Source of the DNA: JAYPUA01 sp038133845
Lineage (GTDB): Bacteria > SAR324 > NAC60-12
Direction: 5' to 3'
Assembly: GCA_038133845.1 (NCBI GenBank)
Contig: JAYPUA010000012.1
Location: forward strand, 1 to 64,000
Length of the DNA stretch: 64,000 bases
The position numbers and the translations under genes are program-made. Every line of letters begins with the position of its first letter. The stretch's first letter is position 1. The notes beneath the pieces are model-generated. The model made no database searches. It was not told the DNA's origin and saw only the letters and a list, made by a program, of their open reading frames with translations. Shown piece after piece: positions 25,718 through 34,013 of this stretch.

Positions 25718-26169
25718 AACTTCCGGCCCGTTTGGAATCCACTCCGGCTCCTGTTCTGCGAAGCGGAGCCTTTTATGCCGTTCGGTATGTGCACCGATGC
25801 TACCGCATCAACGAACCGGACCACTTCCTCAAGGATCTGGAGGGCTGCGTGTTCAGCTACCTGGATCGTGAAGGGACCTTGCATCACTTCAATCGACCAG
25901 GGAGCCAGCAGTCTGCAGCCTCTCCGGTGGCGGAAGTGCTTCGGATTCAGGGGCTCAAGGAGGTGGAGTTCTTCGAGATCGACCCGAAACAGGCAGGAAT
26001 GGTGAAGCCCGAAGGGGCTGAGGAGGAGCGGGCGATGGCCTTGTTGGACAAGGCGATTGCAGCCTTCTCCGGTCGAACTGCCGAGGATCAGGGGCAAGAG
26101 TATGAGGTGGAGGAGTTGAAGCGTCAGCACATGAAGGACTACATCACGCCTCCGGACCTCGCGCTCTAA
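25714..26169 (+). CDS. Hypothetical protein
   Basis: 151 residues, translationally coupled (ATGA) to the alpha/beta hydrolase. There is no signal peptide or membrane segment. The N-terminal half looks beta-rich (SGAFYAVRYVHRCYRIN, GCVFSYLDREGTLHHF), and the C-terminal half is helical and charged, ending YITPPDLAL. I do not recognise the family. Its 3' end overlaps the convergent gene by 4 bases. Confidence 0.6.
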   Translation: MKLPARLESTPAPVLRSGAFYAVRYVHRCYRINEPDHFLKDLEGCVFSYLDREGTLHHFNRPGSQQSAASPVAEVLRIQGLKEVEFFEIDPKQAGMVKPEGAEEERAMALLDKAIAAFSGRTAEDQGQEYEVEELKRQHMKDYITPPDLAL

Positions 26170-26564
26170 GGCTTCGGGCCGGGCTCCAGGATCACTCCGT
26201 GGACCAGTGAGTAGGGGCGCCCGGCGTGGGAGATCCCGCTGCGAGCCCTTGAGTATTCCAACTGGAGACGCATCCACTCAAGCTCACGCTGTCGGTTTTC
26301 CGAGAGTTGGGGGCCGGCCTCAGCCTCTGCAGCCAGACGTTCACTACGCGCTGCGTCTCGCTGAGCCTGAACGTCCTTGCGGATGCTGGCGCGCTCCTGA
26401 GTGTACGAATAGGAGCCCATGAAGCAGGCGTAGCGATTTTCGGGAGATTCGTAGCAGACCTCTTGGCCCGGAGGCGCCTGAGCCAGCACGGAGTGAGTCA
26501 CGATGCCAAAGACAGAGACTAGCATGAGCCCAACAAGACGCTGGGGGATTCGACTCGTTTTCAT
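26166..26564 (-). CDS. Small secreted hypothetical protein
   Basis: 132 residues. ATG 26564 is preceded by AGGAG (mRNA sense) and gives a clean signal peptide (MKTSRIPQRLVGLMLVSVFG, then a hydrophobic run ending HSVLAQA). The mature part has two cysteines (EVCYESPENRYACF) and an Arg/Glu/Ala-rich helix (KDVQAQRDAARSERLAAEAE). The first 62 bases lie opposite the 5' end of the divergent gene at 26503, which also encodes a signal peptide. No family was recognised. Confidence 0.6.
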   Translation of the reverse strand: MKTSRIPQRLVGLMLVSVFGIVTHSVLAQAPPGQEVCYESPENRYACFMGSYSYTQERASIRKDVQAQRDAARSERLAAEAEAGPQLSENRQRELEWMRLQLEYSRARSGISHAGRPYSLVHGVILEPGPKP

Positions 26565-27018
26565 AGGACTGCTCCTGTGGATGAGTGGGGCGCCCTTGTG
26601 TTGGGCACAGCAAACCGATAATGCCAGTTCCGGAGACGCAGCACAAGCCGCGCCTGCCAACGCAGAACTGGCCGTGGGGATGCAGATCCAGGAGATTGCG
26701 AGGATGCAAACACAAAGCCGCTCCGCCTCCTTGGCCAAGGACAACAGTGCCTTGAAGGAACTGGCCCCCAGAGTTTACGAGACGGCAAAGCAGCAGCCGG
26801 CACCTCCGGAGGTGGACTTCGGAATCGTCGCCTGGTACCAGCGCGCCTACGCTTCCAGCGAGGTGATCTTTCAGCAGGTGAACCAGGAAAGAGACGCTGA
26901 GGTCCGCAAGCGCTTCGACGAATTTCAGAAGGTCCGCTACACCCCGATGACGCCCAGCGGGCGCCCGAGCAACGTTGCTGCTTTCAACCAGATTTTCAAA
27001 CCCATCAGTCGACGCTAG
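26503..27018 (+). CDS. Small secreted hypothetical protein, overlaps divergent gene
   Basis: 171 residues from ATG 26503 (GGAG nine bases upstream); an alternative ATG is at 26524. The N-terminus is a signal peptide (WGIRLVFIGLLLWMSG, cleavage near CWAQ). The mature part is Ala/Gln-rich and helical with no cysteine pair; its C-terminus is basic (NQIFKPISRR). The start region overlaps the minus-strand gene above. mnmA starts 37 bases downstream. The function is unknown. Confidence 0.6.
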   Translation: MPKTETSMSPTRRWGIRLVFIGLLLWMSGAPLCWAQQTDNASSGDAAQAAPANAELAVGMQIQEIARMQTQSRSASLAKDNSALKELAPRVYETAKQQPAPPEVDFGIVAWYQRAYASSEVIFQQVNQERDAEVRKRFDEFQKVRYTPMTPSGRPSNVAAFNQIFKPISRR

Positions 27019-27055
27019 ACCCGGTGTCCTTACTCTCTCCTCTGCCGCCTTCTTC

Positions 27056-28138
27056 ATGAGCCGCATTGCCATGGCCATGAGTGGAGGCGTGGACTCTTCC
27101 GTAGCCGCAGCCTTGCTCAAGGAGCAGGGCCACGACGTGATTGGGCTTCACATGAAGCTCTACCACGGCGACCCGGTCGATTCTCGACCCAAAAGCTGTT
27201 GCTCTCTGGATGAGGCGATGGAGGCGCGTGCCGTCTGTCATCGCTTGGGAATCCCCTTCTACGTTCTCGATTTTCAGCAGGAATTCGAATCAGAGGTCAT
27301 CGACTACTTTGTCGAGGAGTATTCCCTGGGGCGCACCCCAAACCCGTGCATCATGTGCAACCGCAAGATCAAGAGCCGCTACCTGCTGGAGAAGGCGGAT
27401 GAACTGGAGTGCGGGATGCTGGCTACCGGACACTACGCCCACCTGCAGCAAAACCCCGAGTCGGGACGCGTCGAGCTTTGGGAGGCTGCGGACAAGCGCA
27501 AGGATCAGTCGTACTTCCTCTTTGGGATCTCGCAGGAGGAGCTGGCTCGGATGCGGTTCCCACTGGCCGAGTGGACCAAGCCTCGGGTTCGTGATGCCGC
27601 AACGCAGCTAGAGTTGGAGTCTGCCTCCAAGCCGGACAGCCAGGAAATCTGCTTTGTGCCCAAGGACTACCGGAACTTCCTGGAATCTCGGAATGCGCAG
27701 CTGCGCCGTCCCGGAGAGTTCGTTGATCTTCAAGGGCAGGTGCTGGGCGCGCACCAGGGGCTGGCCTTCTACACGATTGGCCAACGCCGAGGCTTGGGCC
27801 TCTCCGGAGGGGAGCCCTGGTATGTGGTTCGCCTGGACCGCGAGAGCAACCAGGTTGTGCTTGGAGCGGAGTCGGACCTCTACGTCCCGGAGGTCCTGGT
27901 TGAGCGAGTCAACTGGGTCTCGATGGCACCCACGACAGAGCCCCTGCGAGCCCGGGGCCGTCTGCGCTACACCCATGGTGGCGCCTGGGGCTGGCTGCAT
28001 TCGCAAGAGAATGGGGACCTGCTTTGGGTGCCAGACGCTCCGGAGCGCGCGGTCACCCCCGGTCAGGCTGCGGTTTTTTACGACGAGCAGGGGCGGGTGC
28101 TCTGTGGGGGCTGGATTGCAGGCGCTGCCTCCGTATGA
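27056..28138 (+). CDS. mnmA: tRNA-specific 2-thiouridylase
   Basis: 360 residues from the ATG of MSRIAMAMSGGVDSS; upstream in-frame codons are not needed. It adds sulphur to U34 of tRNA-Lys, -Glu and -Gln. Motifs are the ATP-binding P-loop MSGGVDSSVAA, GLHMKLY, the catalytic cysteine in NPCIMCNRKIK, ATGHYA, KDQSYFLFG and the second cysteine in QEICFVPKDYRNFL. The C-terminal domain has IGQRRGLGLSGGEPWYVV. The stop overlaps the aroK start. Confidence 0.96.
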   Translation: MSRIAMAMSGGVDSSVAAALLKEQGHDVIGLHMKLYHGDPVDSRPKSCCSLDEAMEARAVCHRLGIPFYVLDFQQEFESEVIDYFVEEYSLGRTPNPCIMCNRKIKSRYLLEKADELECGMLATGHYAHLQQNPESGRVELWEAADKRKDQSYFLFGISQEELARMRFPLAEWTKPRVRDAATQLELESASKPDSQEICFVPKDYRNFLESRNAQLRRPGEFVDLQGQVLGAHQGLAFYTIGQRRGLGLSGGEPWYVVRLDRESNQVVLGAESDLYVPEVLVERVNWVSMAPTTEPLRARGRLRYTHGGAWGWLHSQENGDLLWVPDAPERAVTPGQAAVFYDEQGRVLCGGWIAGAASV

Positions 28139-28632
28139 TGGTCTTCCTCACCGGATTCATGGGCTGCGGAAAGAGCACGGTAGGTCGCTTGCTTGCCCGG
28201 AGGTTGGGATACTTCTTTCTGGATACCGACGCAGAGATCGAGCGGCAGCAGCAATGCACGATCGCCGAAATCTTTGCCTACGCAGGAGAACTGCGGTTCC
28301 GGGATCTGGAAACACAGATGCTGGAGCGCCTGCAGGGATCAGCGAACGTGATTGTGTCTACAGGCGGAGGAATGATTGTCCGCCCGGAGAACCGCGAGTG
28401 GATGAAACAGCTTGGCCGAAGAGTGTACCTGCGTGTTCCTGAAGAGGTCTTGTTTGCCCGGCTGCAGCGAGATCGGAAGCGCCCGCTGATGCAGCACGAG
28501 CTTCCTCCGGAAGAGCGGGTTCGTAGCTTGATGGTGGAGCGGTCTCCTCTCTACGAAGAGGCCGAGTTGATCATCGACAGCCAAGACCTCACTCCGGCAC
28601 AGACCACGACCGCGATCATCCGGAGTCTCTGA
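28135..28632 (+). CDS. aroK: Shikimate kinase
   Basis: 165 residues, the expected size. It phosphorylates shikimate at the 3-hydroxyl using ATP. The Walker A motif is GFMGCGKSTVG, the shikimate-binding aspartate lies in FLDTDAEIE, followed by FRDLE and STGGGMIV, and a lid arginine lies in DRKRPLM. It overlaps mnmA (ATGA) and is followed 35 bases later by xseB. Confidence 0.95.
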   Translation: MMVFLTGFMGCGKSTVGRLLARRLGYFFLDTDAEIERQQQCTIAEIFAYAGELRFRDLETQMLERLQGSANVIVSTGGGMIVRPENREWMKQLGRRVYLRVPEEVLFARLQRDRKRPLMQHELPPEERVRSLMVERSPLYEEAELIIDSQDLTPAQTTTAIIRSL

Positions 28633-28667
28633 ACGACATTGCAACAAACCTCACTTTCAAAGCTTTC

Positions 28668-28901
28668 ATGAGTGAGCAAACCTTTGAATCGGCTCTGCAG
28701 CAACTGGAGCAGAGCGTCGCCCGTCTTGAAGCCGCAGAACTCCCTCTGGAGGAAGCTCTGCGGGCTTTTGAGGAAGGGGTGCGCTGGAGCCGCGAATGCC
28801 ATCAGTTCCTGGAGCAGGCGGAACAACGCATCGAGATCATCTTAAAGAACGAACAAGGGGAGTCCGTGCCTCAGGCACTGGAACTCGGTGAAAACGGATA
28901 A
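28668..28901 (+). CDS. xseB: Exodeoxyribonuclease VII small subunit
   Basis: 77 residues, with the XseB signature FESALQQLEQSVARLEAAEL, PLEEALRAFEEGVRWSREC and LEQAEQRIEIIL. It forms a complex with XseA that degrades single-stranded DNA. xseA is not in the window. Confidence 0.93.
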   Translation: MSEQTFESALQQLEQSVARLEAAELPLEEALRAFEEGVRWSRECHQFLEQAEQRIEIILKNEQGESVPQALELGENG

Positions 28902-29133
28902 CGGAGCCCGAACGTTGGCAGACGCCCCCGATCCGGGGTGAGCGCCCGACGCCCTCCGAAATGCATGAATTCTTGTCTGAAACCTGATGGCCTGCTGTGG
29001 CTGACCACGCGAAGCTGTGCTTCCCTGGCCTTCCACACTGCGCACCGGACTCGCCCGGAACCTTCCGGGAGTGTTCTCAGCGCCTGCGCCACAACTTCTG
29101 CCAGGATTCCTTCGATACAACCTCAGGAGTAGG
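28902..29133. other. Intergenic leader region of the RNase E/G gene
   Basis: This 232-base stretch contains two GC-rich hairpins: CCCCG/CGGGG just after xseB (about 28926-28938) and CCCGGAA/TTCCGGG at 29054-29069. RNase E genes in other bacteria are autoregulated through a structured 5' leader, so a similar role is possible; nothing here proves it. No T-tract follows either hairpin. Confidence 0.4.
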
Positions 29134-31719
29134 ATGCCTGAAGAAACCATGAAAATGCTCATCAACGTCGAGGAAGATGAGACCCGGATCGCGCTGATTC
29201 GGGGAAAGCAACTCGACAACCTCGTGCTGGAACAAAACCAGCGAACCCAGAACGTCGGCAACATCTACTGCGGTGTGGTCACCAAGGTTCAGCCTTCCTT
29301 TCAGGCGGCCTTTGTGGACTATGGTGCAGATCGCAACGGCTTCCTTGCCGTCTCCGACCTCAACCCCCGGCTCTTCAAGGAAACCAAAGGTCTCAAGGGG
29401 CGCCCGAACATCACCCAGTTGCTCAGAAGCGGAGAGAGGGTAATGGTTCAGGTCCTCAAGGACGAGATTGGGCACAAAGGAGCCTCTCTGACCACGAACA
29501 TCTCGATTCCGGGGCGCTTCATGGTCTTCATGCCGAACAGCGACAAGGGGGGGATCTCTCGGAAGATTGAGGACGCCACGCATCGGGAGCGCCTCAAGCA
29601 CCTGCTCAAAGGTCTGGACAGCGAAGATGCCGGGGTGATCATCCGGACCGCTGGAGTGGGGCGCAGCCTGGATGAGCTCAAGCGCGACTACATGAACCTC
29701 CGCCGCGTCTGGAAGCGCATTGAGGATAGCTTCTCCAAACGTCCCAAGCCCGGACTGCTCTATCAGGAAGAAGGCGCGGTGGTGCGCATGCTGCGCGACT
29801 ACTTCACCGATCAGATCTCCGAAGTCGTCATCGATGATCCGAACGCCTTCCAGCAGGCGCTGGAGTTTTTTCAGGCAAACATGCCTGCAGACCAAAAGCG
29901 CCTGCACCTCTACCTCGGAGAGCGCTCTCTGTTCAGCGCCAACGGCATCGAGAGTCAGATCGGAGCTCTCAACAGCCACCGAGTGCCGCTGCCTTCCGGA
30001 GGGAGCCTGATCATCAGCCCGACCGAGGCGCTTGTCGCCGTGGACGTCAACTCCGGGCGCTCCACCCAAGAGCGCAACATTGAGGAGACCGCCCTTCGCA
30101 CCAACCTGGAGGCGGCGGATGAGGTCGCCCGGCAGCTGCGGCTGAGAAACCTGGGAGGTCTGGTGGTGATCGACTTCATCGACATGGACTCGCCGAAGAA
30201 CCGGCAGCAGGTGGTCACGCGCATGGAAGAGGCGATGTCTCGCGACAAGGCCCGCTGGGCGCTGGGGGAGATCTCCCGGTTTGGTCTGCTGGAAATGAGC
30301 CGCCAGCGCATCGCCAGCAGCCTGGCAACACACTCGCCCACGGTCTCCATCGCCAACCGCATCGTACGCCGCATGCAGGACCTGTGTGCCGAACGCAACG
30401 TCCAGGAGATTCAGCTCTCACTGATCCCGGACCTGGCGGTGCACCTGCTGAATGAAAAACGCCGCCGCCTTCATCAGCTTGAGGTGGACTTTGGCGTCTC
30501 GGTGACCGTCATTCCGGACGCCTTGCTGGACCCGGATGATGTCCCAGACATGGAAGTGGTGGAGATCAAGGACGGAGAAACCCAAACCACCGTGGTAACC
30601 GCCTGGGAGGTTGAGGTTGAAGAGACGCACACTCGCCGTCGTCGCCGTCGCCGTCGCCGTGAAGATTTGGGTGAGGGCGAAGAAGAGAGCACCTCGCTGG
30701 CAGAAGCCCGTGAGGACAAGCAGGATTCGGAAGAGCCTGTCGAGTCCGAAGTGAGTGCAGTTGCGGAAGAGGAGCCTGTTGCTGAATCCGCCTCTGAGGA
30801 AGACGCTGAAGACAAACCGGCCCGTGGCCGCCGCCGCCGTGGTCGAGGACGCAGAGACCGGCGTGAAGAGGAGGTAGCCGAAAGCTCGGATGAGGTCTCG
30901 GCCGAGGAGGAAACTGCGGAAGCCGAGGAGTCTGCTCCTGCGGCGCAGCCTGTCCCAATGATCCGTCCGGTGCCATCCCTGCTCAAGCTGGATGGGGTGA
31001 TCTTCAACAGCATCCACGAAGGCGTTGAGGACGATGGCCTCCCGTGGAGCCCTCCTCCGGTTCCCGAGTGGAGGCGTCGCAACCAGGAAGCACCGGTCAA
31101 TCGGATCATCTTCAGCAGCACCCACTTGGCCTTGGATGGCACTTTGCCCGTGTCTGAAGAAGACTCAGCCGGTTTGGAGTCTGTAGCCGAGGACGCTTCA
31201 GCCGAAGCCACTTCGGAGGCAAAGCCTACCCGAAGAAAGCGTGGTACTCGCAAGCCCAAGGAGGCTCCTGCTGAAAAAGCAGCGGCTGCCTCGGAGGCTC
31301 CTGTGGCGGAAGAGATTCCGGCAACTCCGGAAGAAGCTGCCGCACCGGAAGAAACTGCCGCCAGCGCTGAAGAGAAGAAGCCTGCACCTCGGAAGCGAAC
31401 TCCGCGAAAGAAGCCTGCAACTTCAGTGAGTTCAGAGGCGCAGGCCTCCGCTCCCGCAGAAGGTGACGAGACGTCTGCTGCTGAAGGTGAAGCTGAACCG
31501 GCCAAGCCTGCGGCAAAAAGATCCACCAGAAGCTCCGGGAGAAAAACCCCGGCTAAAACCACTGCCAAGGCCAAGACATCGGCGACCTCAGAGTCTGCAG
31601 AAGCTTCAGCCGAGGAGGACAAAGCCGCGCCCAAGGCTGCGGCCAAGCCTCGACGCAGCCGGGCCAAAAAGCCCGCATCTGTAGCAGAGCCGGCAACTCC
31701 CGAAGCTCCTGAAAGCTGA
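29134..31719 (+). CDS. rne: Ribonuclease E/G family protein, lacking zinc-link cysteines
   Basis: 861 residues from ATG 29134 (AGGAG five bases upstream). The catalytic half has MKMLINVEEDETRIALI, an S1 RNA-binding domain (GNIYCGVVTKVQPSFQAAFVDYG), the 5'-sensor region and the DNase I-like domain. The magnesium-binding aspartates lie in VAVDVNSGRS (about D304) and VVIDFIDMD (about D347). After RFGLLEMSRQR the sequence runs directly into SLATHSPTVSIANRIVRR, without the CPxCxGTG zinc-link that joins protomers in E. coli RNase E. The C-terminal 350 residues are low-complexity: a nine-Arg run, Glu-rich stretches and histone-H1-like Lys/Ala/Pro repeats, comparable in kind to the RNase E scaffold region. 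The stop overlaps selA. Confidence 0.92.
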   Translation: MPEETMKMLINVEEDETRIALIRGKQLDNLVLEQNQRTQNVGNIYCGVVTKVQPSFQAAFVDYGADRNGFLAVSDLNPRLFKETKGLKGRPNITQLLRSGERVMVQVLKDEIGHKGASLTTNISIPGRFMVFMPNSDKGGISRKIEDATHRERLKHLLKGLDSEDAGVIIRTAGVGRSLDELKRDYMNLRRVWKRIEDSFSKRPKPGLLYQEEGAVVRMLRDYFTDQISEVVIDDPNAFQQALEFFQANMPADQKRLHLYLGERSLFSANGIESQIGALNSHRVPLPSGGSLIISPTEALVAVDVNSGRSTQERNIEETALRTNLEAADEVARQLRLRNLGGLVVIDFIDMDSPKNRQQVVTRMEEAMSRDKARWALGEISRFGLLEMSRQRIASSLATHSPTVSIANRIVRRMQDLCAERNVQEIQLSLIPDLAVHLLNEKRRRLHQLEVDFGVSVTVIPDALLDPDDVPDMEVVEIKDGETQTTVVTAWEVEVEETHTRRRRRRRRREDLGEGEEESTSLAEAREDKQDSEEPVESEVSAVAEEEPVAESASEEDAEDKPARGRRRRGRGRRDRREEEVAESSDEVSAEEETAEAEESAPAAQPVPMIRPVPSLLKLDGVIFNSIHEGVEDDGLPWSPPPVPEWRRRNQEAPVNRIIFSSTHLALDGTLPVSEEDSAGLESVAEDASAEATSEAKPTRRKRGTRKPKEAPAEKAAAASEAPVAEEIPATPEEAAAPEETAASAEEKKPAPRKRTPRKKPATSVSSEAQASAPAEGDETSAAEGEAEPAKPAAKRSTRSSGRKTPAKTTAKAKTSATSESAEASAEEDKAAPKAAAKPRRSRAKKPASVAEPATPEAPES

Positions 31720-33110
31720 TGCTCCAAGCTTCTTTCCGACACCTTCCTTCGTTGCAGGAGGCAGATCATCTGGTTGAGGAAAGAGGCCTGCTGCATGGCA
31801 AACCTGCATACGCCCTCATCCGCAGGGTGCTTGAGGAGATGCGTGAAGATCTTCGGGCCGGACAGCTGGCTCTCCCTTCAAGGGAGGAGGCTCGAGATCT
31901 GTTCATTCAGCGCTTCTCCTCCCAACTCTCTCCTCCTCCTTCTCCCGTACTCAACCTGACTGGGGTGGTGATCCATACCAACCTGGGACGCTCGGCGCTT
32001 CCGGAGTCACTGTTGGGACCACTGCTGAACCAGTGGTGTCGGTACACTCCGCTCGAATTCGACCTGGAATCCGGAAAGCGTGGAAAGCGTGATCAGCGCC
32101 TCCGGCAGCTGCTTCGCGACCTCTCTGGAGCAGAAGAGGCCTTGGCGGTCAACAACAACGCCGCTGCAGTTTTCCTGATGCTGCGTGCACTGGCTCAGGA
32201 GGGGGAGGTGTTGGTTTCCCGGGGCGAATTGGTAGAGATTGGTGGCTCGTTTCGAGTCCCGGACATCATGCGCGAGGCGGGTTGTACTCTGGTGGAGGTA
32301 GGGACCACAAATCGCACCCGGCTGGCCGACTACGCGCAGGCGATCACCGAACGCACCGTGGCCATCCTGAAGGTGCACCCCTCGAATTATGCGCTGGTGG
32401 GCTTTACTGAAGACACTCCGCTGTCGGAGTTGGCCGCGCTCGCAGAGGAGTACCAGCTCTGGTCGCTCTACGACTGGGGGAGCGGGTCGTTCTACCGTTT
32501 CCAGCAGCCTGGACTGCATGCCTACCCCACTGTGCGTCAGGTGCTGGACTCGGGGGTGGATGTTCTGGCCTTCAGTGGCGACAAGCTGCTGGGGACGGTT
32601 CAGGCCGGGCTGGTTTTGGGACGACAGGCTGCGCTGGAGCGAATGCGACGGCACCCGCTGTACCGAGCCCTGCGGCTGGACAAGGTGACGCTTTCAATCC
32701 TGGAGACGCTGCTTGCAGTGTACTGGGACCCTGCGGAAGAGGCTTCGGTGTTGCCGACGGTGGCGCTGCTCGAGCGCACCTTGGAGGATCTGCAGCCGCA
32801 GGTTGAGGAGGTCCTGCAACAACTCTCTGTTCCTCTTGGAAGTGGCTGGGACGTCAAGGCTGTCGGGTTGACCTCGCTCACGGGAGGCGGGGCTCTTCCG
32901 GACCTGAACCTCCCCTCGTGGGGGCTGAAAGTGAGCCATCCCGAGTGGTCGGCCCAGAAGATTCAGGAGGCTCTTCGCGAAGGCAGCCCGGCAGTGATCG
33001 TCCGGGTAGCCGAAGAGGCGGTTCTCCTGGATTTTCGGACGCTACTGCCCGGTGAGGCTCCGGAGCTGGTCGGGCGGCTTCAGGATCTTTTCGGCAGGTT
33101 GGACCGATGA
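31719..33110 (+). CDS. selA: L-seryl-tRNA(Sec) selenium transferase
   Basis: 463 residues, the SelA length. It is a PLP enzyme that converts seryl-tRNA(Sec) to selenocysteinyl-tRNA(Sec) using selenophosphate. Motifs are NLTGVVIHTNLGRSALP, ALAVNNNAAAVFL, SRGELVEIGGSFRVPDIM, VGTTNRTRLADY, KVHPSNY, and the PLP lysine (about K289) in FSGDKLLGTVQAGL. The start overlaps the RNase stop by one base. SelA implies selenoproteins in this organism; I see no clear UGA-containing selenoprotein, selB or selD in the window. Confidence 0.95.
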   Translation: MLQASFRHLPSLQEADHLVEERGLLHGKPAYALIRRVLEEMREDLRAGQLALPSREEARDLFIQRFSSQLSPPPSPVLNLTGVVIHTNLGRSALPESLLGPLLNQWCRYTPLEFDLESGKRGKRDQRLRQLLRDLSGAEEALAVNNNAAAVFLMLRALAQEGEVLVSRGELVEIGGSFRVPDIMREAGCTLVEVGTTNRTRLADYAQAITERTVAILKVHPSNYALVGFTEDTPLSELAALAEEYQLWSLYDWGSGSFYRFQQPGLHAYPTVRQVLDSGVDVLAFSGDKLLGTVQAGLVLGRQAALERMRRHPLYRALRLDKVTLSILETLLAVYWDPAEEASVLPTVALLERTLEDLQPQVEEVLQQLSVPLGSGWDVKAVGLTSLTGGGALPDLNLPSWGLKVSHPEWSAQKIQEALREGSPAVIVRVAEEAVLLDFRTLLPGEAPELVGRLQDLFGRLDR

Positions 33111-33445
33111 GAGTCGGGAGAACGCTGGGGCTGTTGCTGGTGCTCCCGGGGCTGCTCTGGGCCCAGACTCCGAACCCGGAGCTGCGTGCCGTGGTGCAGC
33201 GGGAGAACGGAAAACGCTACCTGCACATTGGTCGGCTGGAGCAGGCAGTCAACGCCTTTCAGCAGTCGCTGGTACTCAATCCCCGCGACCCAGAGACCGC
33301 CCACCGTCTGGGGACCACGTACTTCCGGCTTCGCGAAATCGATGCGGCCTGTCAGTACTGGAATCAGGCCTGCGAACTGAACGACTCCTGGTGCCGCGGC
33401 CAGGAATTTACCAACCATCGCAAACTCTGTACGCCTTCTCAGTGA
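33107..33445 (+). CDS. Small exported TPR-repeat protein
   Basis: 112 residues coupled to selA (ATGA). A signal peptide (MRVGRTLGLLLVLPGLLWAQ) is followed by two TPR-like units (YLHIGRLEQAVNAFQQSLVLNPRDPETAHRLG in two halves; RLREIDAACQYWNQACEL). Two cysteines lie near the C-terminus. It is probably a periplasmic or lipid-bilayer-proximal scaffold; its partner is unknown. Confidence 0.72.
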   Translation: MRVGRTLGLLLVLPGLLWAQTPNPELRAVVQRENGKRYLHIGRLEQAVNAFQQSLVLNPRDPETAHRLGTTYFRLREIDAACQYWNQACELNDSWCRGQEFTNHRKLCTPSQ

Positions 33446-33448
33446 ATG

Positions 33449-33464
33449 TGGCACGTCCTTTGAA
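33449..33464 (+). promoter_or_regulatory. Sigma-54-like promoter element
   Basis: TGGCACG, four bases, then TTGAA. The -24 half is a perfect match to the sigma-54 consensus, and GG to G spacing is correct. The -12 half has GA instead of GC, so activity is uncertain. It begins 4 bases after the TPR stop and about 45 bases before the next start. Confidence 0.35.
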
Positions 33465-33508
33465 AAAGGATATCTCAGTTCACAGACTCTCAGCTAGGGA
33501 AGGCTACC

Positions 33509-33868
33509 ATGTCTCAAATTCACATCCATGTCGATCGTCAGCGCCGTGTCAGCGTGCAGGAACTCGTCAGCGCGCTCCGTCAATTTCGGGAAGATCGCAC
33601 TTCCATCAACATCGAACCGGAACCGTCTCAAAGCAAAGAGGAATTGGTTTCCGCAGATTGGTTTGGGCTGGACCAGCTTGAAGAGCAGGCGATCACCCAG
33701 CAGATTCAGGAAGATGACCTGGTGCGCTTGCTGAGCGATCCGGAGATCCGCCCTGCTCGTGTGGAGAGCGCTCGCGTTCAGGAGTTTACGATCCCTTGGA
33801 TTTCGGAGTTGGACGACGTCAGCTCCCTGCTTGGTGAGGTCAACGGACCTCAACCGCTCACCCCCTGA
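33509..33868 (+). CDS. Hypothetical protein
   Basis: 119 residues starting MSQIHIHVDRQRRVSVQELV, with GGGAAGG about 8 bases upstream of the ATG. It is acidic and glutamine-rich, with no signal peptide or membrane segment. The DDLVRLLSDPEIRPARVESARVQEF region is probably helical. I recognise no family. It is preceded by the sigma-54-like element and followed by a hairpin. Confidence 0.55.
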   Translation: MSQIHIHVDRQRRVSVQELVSALRQFREDRTSINIEPEPSQSKEELVSADWFGLDQLEEQAITQQIQEDDLVRLLSDPEIRPARVESARVQEFTIPWISELDDVSSLLGEVNGPQPLTP

Positions 33869-33888
33869 AGCCTCCCCCCTACGCCTTG

Positions 33889-33920
33889 GACTCCAAGACC
33901 CCTTCGCGTGCCTTGGAGTC
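33889..33920. terminator. Hairpin between convergent genes
   Basis: GACTCCAAG (33889-33897) and CTTGGAGTC (33912-33920) form a 9-bp perfect stem with a 14-base loop. It lies between the plus-strand hypothetical and the minus-strand thioesterase. A pyrimidine-rich stretch follows on the plus strand, but there is no long T-tract. Confidence 0.45.
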
Positions 33921-34013
33921 GGACCCCTCCTCCTCTCCTCCTTCAAGCTCTCCTCCTCTCAAACGAGAAGATCGGAGCAGCGGTTGCCTGAGTGAAGAGA
34001 CGCTCGTGGTGCC

